Part shown: positions 1 to 5,872 of the stretch, piece after piece
Position numbering within the stretch: the stretch's first letter is position 1
How the letters are laid out: each line of letters starts with the position of its first letter
Source of the DNA: JBHIBA01 sp046758845
GTDB taxonomy: Bacteria > UBA8248 > JACPRG01 > G963555815
Length of the DNA stretch: 6,418 bases
NCBI GenBank assembly: GCA_046758845.1
Contig: JBHIBA010000272.1
Location: 1 to 6,418, forward strand
Direction: 5' to 3'
Made by a program: the position numbers and the translations under genes
The notes under the pieces: model-generated
Databases searched by the model: none
What the model saw: the letters and a program-made list of their open reading frames with translations, nothing else
Told to the model about the DNA's origin: nothing

Positions 1-162
1 TCAAAAGTTTTCCGGGGGGTCCAGGGGGGCCGGTTTTCAAAAAGGCCCCCCTGGGGAACTAGCCGGTTTTCAAGACATGTCCTGAGCGAAGCCGAGGGAA
101 GGTCCCCCTGGGGAATCCAGGCTTTCAGCCCCATCTACACCAGGAACTTAGGAAACGAGTCC
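1..162. repeat. Intergenic repeat mosaic downstream of the hydrolase gene
   Basis: No gene is visible here. The stretch is built of short repeats. The 12-mer GCCGGTTTTCAA occurs at 29-40 and again at 62-73. The 12-mer CCCCCTGGGGAA occurs at 47-58 and again at 104-115. Between the second copies of each lies TGTCCTGAGCGAAGCCGAGG (78-97), which resembles a motif I remember as a dispersed intergenic palindrome in many bacteria; that likeness is from memory and was not searched. It sits just past the stop codon of the last gene of the cluster, where REP-like elements are common. Confidence 0.6.
21..54 (-). terminator. 11-bp perfect hairpin, possible transcript end or REP element
   Basis: CCAGGGGGGCC at 21-31 and its exact reverse complement at 44-54 enclose a 12-nt loop. 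The loop itself holds TTTT and AAAA runs that could pair further. The hairpin lies about 110 bp past the stop codon of the hydrolase gene. On the minus strand the stem is followed by ACCCCCCGG and not by a U-run, so it is not a standard intrinsic terminator. It could stabilise the 3' end of the mRNA, or be part of a repeat element. Confidence 0.4.
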
Positions 163-1800
163 CTAGCGGGGAATGACCGGCACGAGGAGCCGCGAGCCGC
201 CTTTCCCTTCCAGTATCGTGTTCTTGGCCCTGATCGCCAAAGCTGCGTGATACCAGAAGAAGTTATCGGCGACCGAGTCGCAGCTGGCTATCTCGATGCG
301 CAGCCTGTGACCCGGACGGAAAAGATTGCACGTGGGGATGACCTCAATGGCGAATTCCTCGGCCTGGTTCGGCGTCAAAGGGATCTGCCGCGTGTGCGGG
401 TGCCAAGGCTGCCAGGGGCGGCTCCGGGACTCGTCGATCTCACGGTGGGAAGCCCGGAGCCAACCCTTGGTCAAGGTCTTCGCGCCCCCCTGGGGGTCCT
501 CATCCATGAAGGAGACAAACCAGTCGGTATCCTCCCCCGAAGACTGCGCCCTCAGGTAAAGCACGATGGGCCCGGTGACCTCCATAGCTTTCGCCTGCGG
601 CTCGGTCCGATAGATCAGCCGGGGATTCCCGTAACGGCTCTCACTGCTCAGGGGATCATATTCGTAGGTTCGTCCGCCCTCCGGGCCGGGGGCGTCGGAG
701 AGCGTCCCCTCCAGACCGCCCGCCGGGCCGGCCAGGTAGAGCTCCCTCCACTCGGCGCGCGCCAGGGGCCATTCGCTCTCCGAGCGCCAGGTGTTCTCCC
801 CCTGCACGTACAACTGAATGGGAGGACCCTCCATGACGCGGGTATCCATATCCTTCAGCCAATGGTCATACCAGCGAAGCGCCTCCAGATGATAATTCGC
901 GAACGGGCGCCGCGGCTGAGGAAGCGGACCCACAAGCATGCGCTTGGGGACGTTGTGAACGCCTTCCCAGCCGCTGAAGGCGCCCCGCAGATGAAGATGA
1001 TAGAATTGCCAGTCGCAGCCGAAGTAGGCGGGAGCTTTGATCCGGTCCAGCCGCGGCCAAGAGGAGCGTTCCTGGTAGTATTCGCAATCCAGCGGGTACT
1101 TTTGCCCCAACGCCGTCTGGATATGGCGTTCGAAACCGGAACGGTCCTTCAGGCGTCCACCCCAGAAATTCAGATACGACATGTTGGCGAACCAGCCCCG
1201 GAGGAACCCATCGGAGGGGATGCCGCCGTGAAAGCAACTGTCCCGGTACATGTCCGTCGCGGCGTCGTAGGGAAAGACGGCTTTCAGGCTGGGCGGCTGA
1301 TGACGCCCCGCCACCAGGATCTGACTCCGCCCATAATAGGAGCAGCCCACCATCCCCACCCTGCCGTTGCACCAGGGCTGAGAGGCGACCCACTCGATGG
1401 TCTCGGCCAGGTCCTGCTGCTCGATGGGACCGCAAAAGTCCCAGGCTCCCTCCGAATCGTTGGAGCCTCGAGCATCGACTACCGCGTGGACGTATCCGCG
1501 CGGCGTCCAGAACTCGGTGATCCCCGCTTCGTTCTGGCCGATGGGGACCAGGGTTTGCTGGAGTTGCCGCGAATAAGGAGACCACGCGACGAGCGCCGGG
1601 AACTTTTCGCCGGGCGCATAGGGACGGAAAACGTCGGCCGCCAGGTTGACGCCGTCGCGCATCGGGATGCGAATGCCCTCCTCCGTGTAGATGGAATATT
1701 TGGGCAGGGACTGCTCCGGCGTTTTGGGCGGCTCATTGAAGGGATGCTGCGGCCAGGCCGAAGGGTACGCGGTCCGGATGCTGTCGGGGTTGACGTACAC
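163..1800 (-). CDS. CocE/NonD (S15-like) alpha/beta hydrolase, 545 aa
   Basis: Probable serine hydrolase of the cocaine esterase / X-Pro dipeptidyl-peptidase S15 family, cutting an ester or amide bond; the substrate cannot be read from sequence. No signal peptide or membrane segment is seen, so it is probably cytoplasmic. The start is GTG at 1798-1800, preceded by AAGGAGG (1807-1813) with a 6-nt spacer. A longer frame from TTG at 1857 would overlap the upstream gene and has no such site. Visible marks are the N-terminal PMRDGVNLAADVFRP stretch (residues 46-60), SPYSR (74-78), the nucleophile elbow GCSYYG with Ser154, RWYDHWLK (309-316), and a C-terminal PepX_C-like jelly roll from about residue 325. 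The usual GPWxH histidine motif reads GPLPQ (291-295), so the catalytic His is not in its classic place. His304 in a PFANYH segment and Asp263 are candidates for the rest of the triad. It is the last gene of the cluster, 28 bp after the triple-RidA gene. Confidence 0.9.
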   Translation of the reverse strand: MYVNPDSIRTAYPSAWPQHPFNEPPKTPEQSLPKYSIYTEEGIRIPMRDGVNLAADVFRPYAPGEKFPALVAWSPYSRQLQQTLVPIGQNEAGITEFWTPRGYVHAVVDARGSNDSEGAWDFCGPIEQQDLAETIEWVASQPWCNGRVGMVGCSYYGRSQILVAGRHQPPSLKAVFPYDAATDMYRDSCFHGGIPSDGFLRGWFANMSYLNFWGGRLKDRSGFERHIQTALGQKYPLDCEYYQERSSWPRLDRIKAPAYFGCDWQFYHLHLRGAFSGWEGVHNVPKRMLVGPLPQPRRPFANYHLEALRWYDHWLKDMDTRVMEGPPIQLYVQGENTWRSESEWPLARAEWRELYLAGPAGGLEGTLSDAPGPEGGRTYEYDPLSSESRYGNPRLIYRTEPQAKAMEVTGPIVLYLRAQSSGEDTDWFVSFMDEDPQGGAKTLTKGWLRASHREIDESRSRPWQPWHPHTRQIPLTPNQAEEFAIEVIPTCNLFRPGHRLRIEIASCDSVADNFFWYHAALAIRAKNTILEGKGGSRLLVPVIPR

Positions 1801-1806
1801 GATTCG

Positions 1807-1813
1807 CCTCCTT
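1807..1813 (-). promoter_or_regulatory. Shine-Dalgarno site of the hydrolase gene
   Basis: AAGGAGG on the minus strand, six bases before GTG at 1800. It decides for the 545-residue start over the in-frame TTG at 1857, which would overlap the end of the preceding gene by 29 bp. It lies in the 28-bp gap between the two genes, which fits translation of both from one mRNA. Confidence 0.85.
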
Positions 1814-1828
1814 GTAGCGGTGGTTCCC

Positions 1829-3115
1829 CTAACGCGATATGAGGGCGACTGCGTCAACCAGTATCGTGCAGTCCGGTATCAAGTGTGGTCTCTTCACCGC
1901 GCAGACAAAGGACGCGGGGGGGGCTTTCGGAAAACAGGTTTGCCAGATGTCCAGGGAGGGCTGGAACTCGCTGAGGTCCACATAAAAGTTCTGCGTCCAG
2001 GCCACATTTCTGAGATCGCTGCCCGCCGCTCGGCAGATCTTCTCCATCTTTTTCAAAATGCACGCCGTCTGCTTTTTCCCCGAGGACCCGAACCAGGGCA
2101 TCTCCGGATGGAGGCGCGCCTCCGCAGCGATCTCATTTTCCGAATCGGTCGCGTAAAGTCCGGAGAGAAACACGAAATCTCCCGCGGAAATCGCGTGGGG
2201 CTGATGCCCGCAGGGCGGCGGGACGTCCCTGGCCGAGACCGTCTTTATCTTCACCTTGCCCCCTTCACGCAGCGCAATCATGTTGATCTCCACGACACAA
2301 CCCACATCGGCGATCCGGCTCACCGGAATGAGGGTCCGGGCGGGAGGGTTCCGGGGAAAATACCGGCCCCAGACCTCTTCGAATTCGTAATAATCTTCGA
2401 TGTTCGTGAGATAGACATCCGCCTTCACTACGTTCTCGAGCGAACTGCCCGAGGCTTCAACGACCGCCTTCAAACGGTTCAGTACGTATTCCGTCTGGAG
2501 CTTGATCGCAGAGCCGTACCAGAAATCGGGACTTCTTCTGGCCTCGGGCACAACGCCGGTCTGAAAATCGCTCGCCACCTGCCCGGTCAGAAAAACGAAG
2601 TCCCCCGCCCTTACGGCCTGCGGCCCTCCCGCGAACGGCCCCCCGGGGGATTTGGGGATGTCCTCCAGGGAAACGATCTCTTTCTTCGTCTTTCCCTTAT
2701 TCGTGACGGCGATGAGCTCCAGGGCCACCAGGGCTCTGGGGATGAGAAGCGATTCGATCTGGACATGCGTGCTGGCGGGACGGATCTCGGGGGCGATGTG
2801 GCTTCTTCGGGTTTCCAAGTAAGGAGAGGCCGCATCGGGCCGCGTGCAAAACTGGTCGATCCGGACACCGTTGCGGAGCGAGGAGCCGGCGGCCTTCAAA
2901 ATCGCCTGCGCGCTTTTCAGGATGTAGTCTGACTGGAGCTTCGCCGAAACGATGGGGTGGGGAATGTCTTCGGCCTCCTTCACCTCGGAGGCAAGGCCGC
3001 TTTGATAATCGGAAGCGATCTGTCCCCCGACAAATACGAAGTCCCCGGCTCTCACGGCGTGAGAGCCCATGATGGGCTGGGGAACCTTCGGGCAGACGAT
3101 CACATCACGCCGCAT
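1829..3115 (-). CDS. Triple RidA-domain (YjgF/YER057c/UK114) fusion protein, 428 aa
   Basis: RidA proteins are trimers of about 130-residue chains that hydrolyse reactive enamines/imines, releasing ammonia. This protein carries three such domains in one chain: about 1-138, 146-283 and 292-428. Each opens with a (V/S)xAGDFVF(V/L) strand (residues 22-29, 169-176, 310-317) and has a (S/A)GSxLxN segment (77-82, 222-228, 364-370). In RidA the substrate carboxylate is held by an Arg in a PARS/T motif, with a Glu about 15 residues on. Only domain 2 has both (Arg260 in PPART, Glu276 in VVEI). Domains 1 and 3 have PAS (Ser115, Ser402) and Ala131/Leu419 instead. One chain may therefore fold as a pseudo-trimer with a single classic site, though sites at domain interfaces could differ. 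The start is ATG at 3113-3115 with AAAGGAG five bases upstream; a GTG two codons earlier overlaps that site. It may clear an imine made by a cluster partner. Domain assignment is sure; function is inferred. Confidence 0.92.
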   Translation of the reverse strand: MRRDVIVCPKVPQPIMGSHAVRAGDFVFVGGQIASDYQSGLASEVKEAEDIPHPIVSAKLQSDYILKSAQAILKAAGSSLRNGVRIDQFCTRPDAASPYLETRRSHIAPEIRPASTHVQIESLLIPRALVALELIAVTNKGKTKKEIVSLEDIPKSPGGPFAGGPQAVRAGDFVFLTGQVASDFQTGVVPEARRSPDFWYGSAIKLQTEYVLNRLKAVVEASGSSLENVVKADVYLTNIEDYYEFEEVWGRYFPRNPPARTLIPVSRIADVGCVVEINMIALREGGKVKIKTVSARDVPPPCGHQPHAISAGDFVFLSGLYATDSENEIAAEARLHPEMPWFGSSGKKQTACILKKMEKICRAAGSDLRNVAWTQNFYVDLSEFQPSLDIWQTCFPKAPPASFVCAVKRPHLIPDCTILVDAVALISR

Positions 3116-3120
3116 CTTCA

Positions 3121-3127
3121 CTCCTTT
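3121..3127 (-). promoter_or_regulatory. Shine-Dalgarno site of the triple-RidA gene
   Basis: AAAGGAG on the minus strand, five bases before ATG at 3115. It favours that ATG over the GTG at 3119-3121, whose first base falls inside the site. Confidence 0.8.
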
Positions 3128-3136
3128 CTATGAAAT

Positions 3137-3170
3137 CGAAGGGCGGTCAGCCGAGGCCTGACACCCTTCG
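3137..3170 (-). terminator. Hairpin in the UbiD-to-RidA gap, possible attenuator or terminator
   Basis: CGAAGGG (3137-3143) pairs with CCCTTCG (3164-3170). After a small internal loop GTCAG (3146-3150) pairs with CTGAC (3158-3162) around a 7-nt loop. On the minus strand it is followed by ATTTCAT, a weak U-rich tail, and then by the ribosome site of the RidA gene about 10 bases on. It could end part of the transcripts after the UbiD gene, or control translation of the RidA gene. The tail is too weak to call it a firm intrinsic terminator. Confidence 0.4.
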
Positions 3171-3185
3171 GTGGATTCTGAAAGA

Positions 3186-3212
3186 CCCTCCTGGCGCGGT
3201 CCACCAGGGGGG
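3186..3212 (-). repeat. Second hairpin in the UbiD-to-RidA gap
   Basis: CCCTCCTGG (3186-3194) and CCAGGGGGG (3204-3212) form a 9-bp stem with one G-U pair and a 9-nt loop, about 25 bp after the UbiD stop codon. On the minus strand the stem is followed by TCTTTC. The CCAGGGGGG arm is identical to part of the hairpin arm at 21-29, so both may belong to one kind of repeat, or simply reflect G-rich sequence. Confidence 0.35.
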
Positions 3213-3237
3213 ACGTGCGTGACGCGGGGCCGGCCAG

Positions 3238-4635
3238 TCAGGCGGACGGAGAATTCCACCCCGGGAAATAGTCCGCCAGATCCAACGCCCGCCACAGGTC
3301 TTCCGGCGGGTCGCACCTGGCGGGCAGCGGGACGTCGATGGGCTTCGTTGCGTCGATGATGACCTTGGTGTTTAGGCCGTTCTTATGGGGCCATCCCCGC
3401 CCCGATACGCCCAAGGCGTCCAGCGTGCCGCAGTGAACGTCCTTGATGAAGTCAAAGTCCCGATCGGGGCGGGTGCGGGTCGTGATGGCCCAAAGCACTT
3501 CTCCCAGGTTCCGGGGGTTGACGTCCTCGTCGACGATGATGGCGATCTTCAGCAGATACACAGAGGCCAGGGCCGCAAGACCCGCCGCCTTCCCCTGCCC
3601 TTCGGTCTCCTTGCGAATCTGGATGATCGCGGTGTGGATGACGCCCTCAGAGGGATGATAGACGTCCAAGACGTTGGGGACCGAAGTCCGGATCTTGTTG
3701 AACACATAGGCGTCCTGGGCCAAGATGGCGCAGTTGACGTGATCGATGTACGGCGAGTAGACATCGTAATAAATCGCGTCGCGGCGGCGGGTGATGGCCG
3801 TAACTTCGATGACCGGGGAGTTCCGGGCTTCGCCATAGAAAAAAGTGTATTCGCCGAAAGGCCCTTCCTCTTCCCGGACCCCGCAAAGGATGCGTCCCTC
3901 AATGGCAATCTCGGCCCGAGCGGGAACGGGAAGGTCCACCGTCTCGGCCTGGACGAGTTCCAAACTCTCCCCCAAGACGCCGCCCATCGTGGCCAACTCG
4001 TCCTGGAGCGGCCCCCGCACCTGGGAAGCCAGAACGCAGAGGGGGTGATGGCCGATGAATATGACGCATTCCAGGTCCTTCCCCTTGGCCTCCGCCTTCT
4101 TGAGGAGATGGAACAGGTGCGTGCCCTCGTTGATAAAACACCCCAGCCGCCGGGGACCTTTCAACATGTGACGGTAGATCCCGACATTGGGTATCCCCGT
4201 ATCGGGGTTCCTGACGACCAGGACGCCCCCGGTGATGAAGGGCCCCGAATCCATTTCGGCGTGCGTAATAATGGGCAACTGCCGCAGGTCGCACCCCTCC
4301 CCGCGCTGGATGACCTCCTTCACGGGCCCGGTCTCCGCCGACGCCCAAGGGATGGGCTTCTCCAGGCGCTCGCTCCAGATGCTGAGCATCTCCCTCTGAT
4401 CCGAGACCCCGAGGGCTAACGCAACCCGATCCCGGCAGGCATGCACGTTGGTGATCACCGGGTGGGCCCTCCCCTCCACCTGTTCAAAGAGGATGGCGGG
4501 AAACCTCCTCTCTTCCTGAAGCCGCCGCACGACAGCGGGGATCTCGAAGTGGGGGCTGACCGGGCGTTTCACCCGCAAGAGCTGTCCCGGAGATTTCTCT
4601 TCCAGGTCCTCAATGAAGGTCCTCAGGTCTTTCAA
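3238..4635 (-). CDS. UbiD-family decarboxylase (prenylated FMN-dependent), 465 aa
   Basis: UbiD enzymes reversibly decarboxylate aromatic, heteroaromatic or alpha,beta-unsaturated acids using prenylated FMN made by a UbiX partner; no UbiX lies in the window. Family marks are the MKDLRTFIEDLE start, RVKRPVSPHFEIPAVVRR (21-38), the cofactor/metal stretch NVGIYRH (150-156) with Arg155, EGPFGEY (257-263) giving Glu257 and Glu262, YSPYIDH (293-299), and VDEDVNPRNLGEVLWA (368-383). Arg155, Glu257 and Glu262 match the Arg/Glu/Glu triad of known UbiD/Fdc enzymes in order and spacing (the two Glu five apart). Length is normal for the family. The start is TTG at 4633-4635, eight bases after CAGGAG (4644-4649); it gives the N-terminus typical of the family, and no ATG lies nearby in frame. 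The active site looks intact; the substrate is unknown. It lies between the ThDP decarboxylase and RidA genes on the same strand. Confidence 0.95.
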   Translation of the reverse strand: MKDLRTFIEDLEEKSPGQLLRVKRPVSPHFEIPAVVRRLQEERRFPAILFEQVEGRAHPVITNVHACRDRVALALGVSDQREMLSIWSERLEKPIPWASAETGPVKEVIQRGEGCDLRQLPIITHAEMDSGPFITGGVLVVRNPDTGIPNVGIYRHMLKGPRRLGCFINEGTHLFHLLKKAEAKGKDLECVIFIGHHPLCVLASQVRGPLQDELATMGGVLGESLELVQAETVDLPVPARAEIAIEGRILCGVREEEGPFGEYTFFYGEARNSPVIEVTAITRRRDAIYYDVYSPYIDHVNCAILAQDAYVFNKIRTSVPNVLDVYHPSEGVIHTAIIQIRKETEGQGKAAGLAALASVYLLKIAIIVDEDVNPRNLGEVLWAITTRTRPDRDFDFIKDVHCGTLDALGVSGRGWPHKNGLNTKVIIDATKPIDVPLPARCDPPEDLWRALDLADYFPGWNSPSA

Positions 4636-4643
4636 GTTCGAAA

Positions 4644-4649
4644 CTCCTG
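4644..4649 (-). promoter_or_regulatory. Shine-Dalgarno site deciding the TTG start of the UbiD gene
   Basis: CAGGAG on the minus strand with an 8-nt spacer to TTG at 4635. Together with the family-like MKDLR N-terminus this supports the uncommon TTG start. Confidence 0.7.
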
Positions 4650-4662
4650 TGGGATGGGTTCA

Positions 4663-4690
4663 GTAAGGGCGCAGCGTGTTGCGCCCCTAC
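4663..4690. repeat. REP-like palindrome between the ThDP decarboxylase and UbiD genes
   Basis: GGGCGCA (4667-4673) and TGCGCCC (4680-4686) form a perfect 7-bp stem around GCGTGT. Past one A/C mismatch the flanks GTA (4663-4665) and TAC (4688-4690) pair as well. The pattern GTA-GGGCGC-loop-GCGCCCC-TAC resembles a dispersed intergenic palindrome that I remember from several bacterial groups; this is from memory. It lies about 15 bp upstream of the UbiD ribosome site, so a folded transcript could affect mRNA stability or relative expression of the two halves of the cluster. Confidence 0.6.
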
Positions 4691-4769
4691 GCCCCCCTAT
4701 CGGCAAAGGTGGACCCGCCGGCCGGTGGCCACGCCCCATATAAGAAGACCCCCCTCGCCCGCCCGGCCC

Positions 4770-5375
4770 TCAGTTGTGCTCGCTGGGGCCCATGATGACG
4801 ACGCCTTCGGTCTCTTCGACGTGTCTTACGAAGACGTACTTGTCCTCGCGCCCGTCGCTGTGCTTCCGCTTGAGACCGGGTTGGACGGCCGGCTCCACCT
4901 TCGCCACGATGATGTACAAGGCTTTCGCCTTCACGCCCTCCTCGCAAAGACGCTCGAACTCCCCGAGGTCGTCAACGGCGTAGGCGTGCTCGATCCCCGT
5001 CCCGCGGGCCATCCCGGCGATGTCCGCCCGCCGGGACGTATGGGTCGGGGGCCCGCCGATGGACAGGTAGCACTCGTTGTCCCACACCATGACCAACAGG
5101 TTCGGGGGCCGCTCGTTCGCCAGTGTGGCGAGAATTCCCAGGTTGAACAGCATTCCCCCATCGGTGTCAAGGGAGATGATCTTCCGATGCGGCAGGCCGA
5201 CGGCCAGGCCGAAGGCCTCGGGCGTCACGCAGCCGAGCTGTTGTTGGAAGAGGCTGGCCCGGCGCATGTGAGGAGCGGCGTTGTACCACTCATCCACGCT
5301 CCCCCCGAGGGAGAGGATGACCAACTCGTCCTTGAGCCTGGAGCCAAGGACCTTCATGCAGTCGTATCGCTTCAC
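4770..5375 (-). CDS. ThDP-dependent 2-oxoacid decarboxylase, beta subunit (ComE-like), 201 aa
   Basis: This is the C-terminal, diphosphate-binding half of a split thiamine-diphosphate decarboxylase, of the type of sulfopyruvate decarboxylase ComE and the C-terminal half of phosphonopyruvate decarboxylase. With the alpha subunit it should turn a 2-oxoacid into an aldehyde plus CO2, or do a related ligation. The ThDP/Mg motif runs from TDGG (71-74) to WDNECY (98-103): Asp72 and Asn100 are in place with 26 residues between, but the first Gly of the usual GDG is Thr71 and the usual Ser is Gly74. Before it lies the LGCVTPEAFGLAVGLP stretch (47-62) typical of the family. The start is GTG at 5373-5375, overlapping the alpha stop in GTGA, and gives the family-like MKRYDCMKVL opening. 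GGGAG at 5385-5389 is a weak ribosome site, so translational coupling is likely. The exact substrate is not known; a 3-carbon oxoacid is only one option. Confidence 0.9.
   Translation of the reverse strand: MKRYDCMKVLGSRLKDELVILSLGGSVDEWYNAAPHMRRASLFQQQLGCVTPEAFGLAVGLPHRKIISLDTDGGMLFNLGILATLANERPPNLLVMVWDNECYLSIGGPPTHTSRRADIAGMARGTGIEHAYAVDDLGEFERLCEEGVKAKALYIIVAKVEPAVQPGLKRKHSDGREDKYVFVRHVEETEGVVIMGPSEHN
5372..5375 (-). other. GTGA stop/start overlap of the alpha and beta genes
   Basis: The TGA stop of the alpha gene (5372-5374) and the GTG start of the beta gene (5373-5375) share two bases. Such overlaps go with translational coupling of subunits of one enzyme, in line with the split ThDP decarboxylase reading. 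Confidence 0.85.
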
Positions 5376-5872
5376 CGAACGACGCTCCCGGCCAGGACGA
5401 CGGCCGCGTGGTAGTAGGCCGTGTAGGCGTGCTCGTACGCGTCCGAGATGGCCTGTTTCACCTCGCCCTCCTGACGCACCACCCGATAAGGAATGCGCAA
5501 GGCCTGAAGGAGCGGTTCCATGGTCATCCCGTGGGGGATGGCCCACCAGTTGTTCTCCCCCAGGTCCCCCCGGTAGCTCATGATCATCACCACCGGGATC
5601 CCGGCCCCCATGCCCATCCGGGCCAGGGGTTCCGTCGCGGCCCGGAGTCCGGAATTTTCCATGATCAACGCGGCCCGCTTTCCGGACAGCCAGACCCCGC
5701 CGCAGATGGCCGCGCCCTCACCTTCATTCGTAACGGGAATCGTGCGAATGCCGGGGTCTTTGTCGAGGGCCGGGTAGAGCTCTTTCAGGAGAGAATCCGG
5801 CAGGTAGCAGACCACACGGACACCGGCTTCTTTCAGCCCTTCCAAGATTAGTTGTGCGGCGCTCTGTCGCAT
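5372..5872 (-). CDS. ThDP-dependent 2-oxoacid decarboxylase, alpha subunit (ComD-like), 166 aa
   Basis: This is the N-terminal, pyrimidine-binding half of the split thiamine-diphosphate enzyme whose other half is the next gene. Visible marks are the opening ILEGLKEAGVRVVCYLPDS (9-27), the NEGEGAAICGG segment (49-59), whose Glu50 (or Glu52) should be the Glu that activates the thiamine ring, GKRAALIMENSGL (64-76), and the MSYRGDLGE stretch (98-106) common to sulfopyruvate/phosphonopyruvate decarboxylases. Length fits the ComD family (roughly 170). I prefer ATG at 5870-5872, which puts the start about where the family begins, although its ribosome site is weak. An upstream GTG at 5911 would add 13 residues but has no better site. 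It is the first gene of the cluster; the stop TGA shares bases with the GTG start of the beta gene, so a 1:1 complex made by coupled translation is likely. Confidence 0.9.
   Translation of the reverse strand: MRQSAAQLILEGLKEAGVRVVCYLPDSLLKELYPALDKDPGIRTIPVTNEGEGAAICGGVWLSGKRAALIMENSGLRAATEPLARMGMGAGIPVVMIMSYRGDLGENNWWAIPHGMTMEPLLQALRIPYRVVRQEGEVKQAISDAYEHAYTAYYHAAVVLAGSVVR

Noticed and set aside
1..162. CRISPR array at the left edge
   Set aside because: The repeats are 12 bp, of two kinds and unevenly spaced, with no regular spacers and no cas gene.
247..1842. Long open frame (531 codons) on the plus strand
   Set aside because: It lies wholly antisense to the CocE-like hydrolase, has no family marks and an Arg/Pro/Gly-rich make-up typical of shadow frames in high-GC DNA.
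1801..1857. N-terminal extension of the hydrolase to TTG at 1857
   Set aside because: It would overlap the upstream gene and adds Arg/Thr-rich sequence that is really the ribosome site and the RidA gene's end; AAGGAGG points to GTG at 1800.
1691..2932. 413-codon plus-strand frame
   Set aside because: Antisense to the triple-RidA gene, which has three clear domains; the plus frame shows no recognisable motif.
3385..4419. 344-codon plus-strand frame
   Set aside because: Antisense to the UbiD gene, which matches its family along its whole length.
5376..5546. N-terminal extension of the ThDP beta subunit by 57 residues
   Set aside because: The added residues are Gly/Arg-rich, antisense-like and overlap the alpha gene; family similarity begins at the GTG at 5375.
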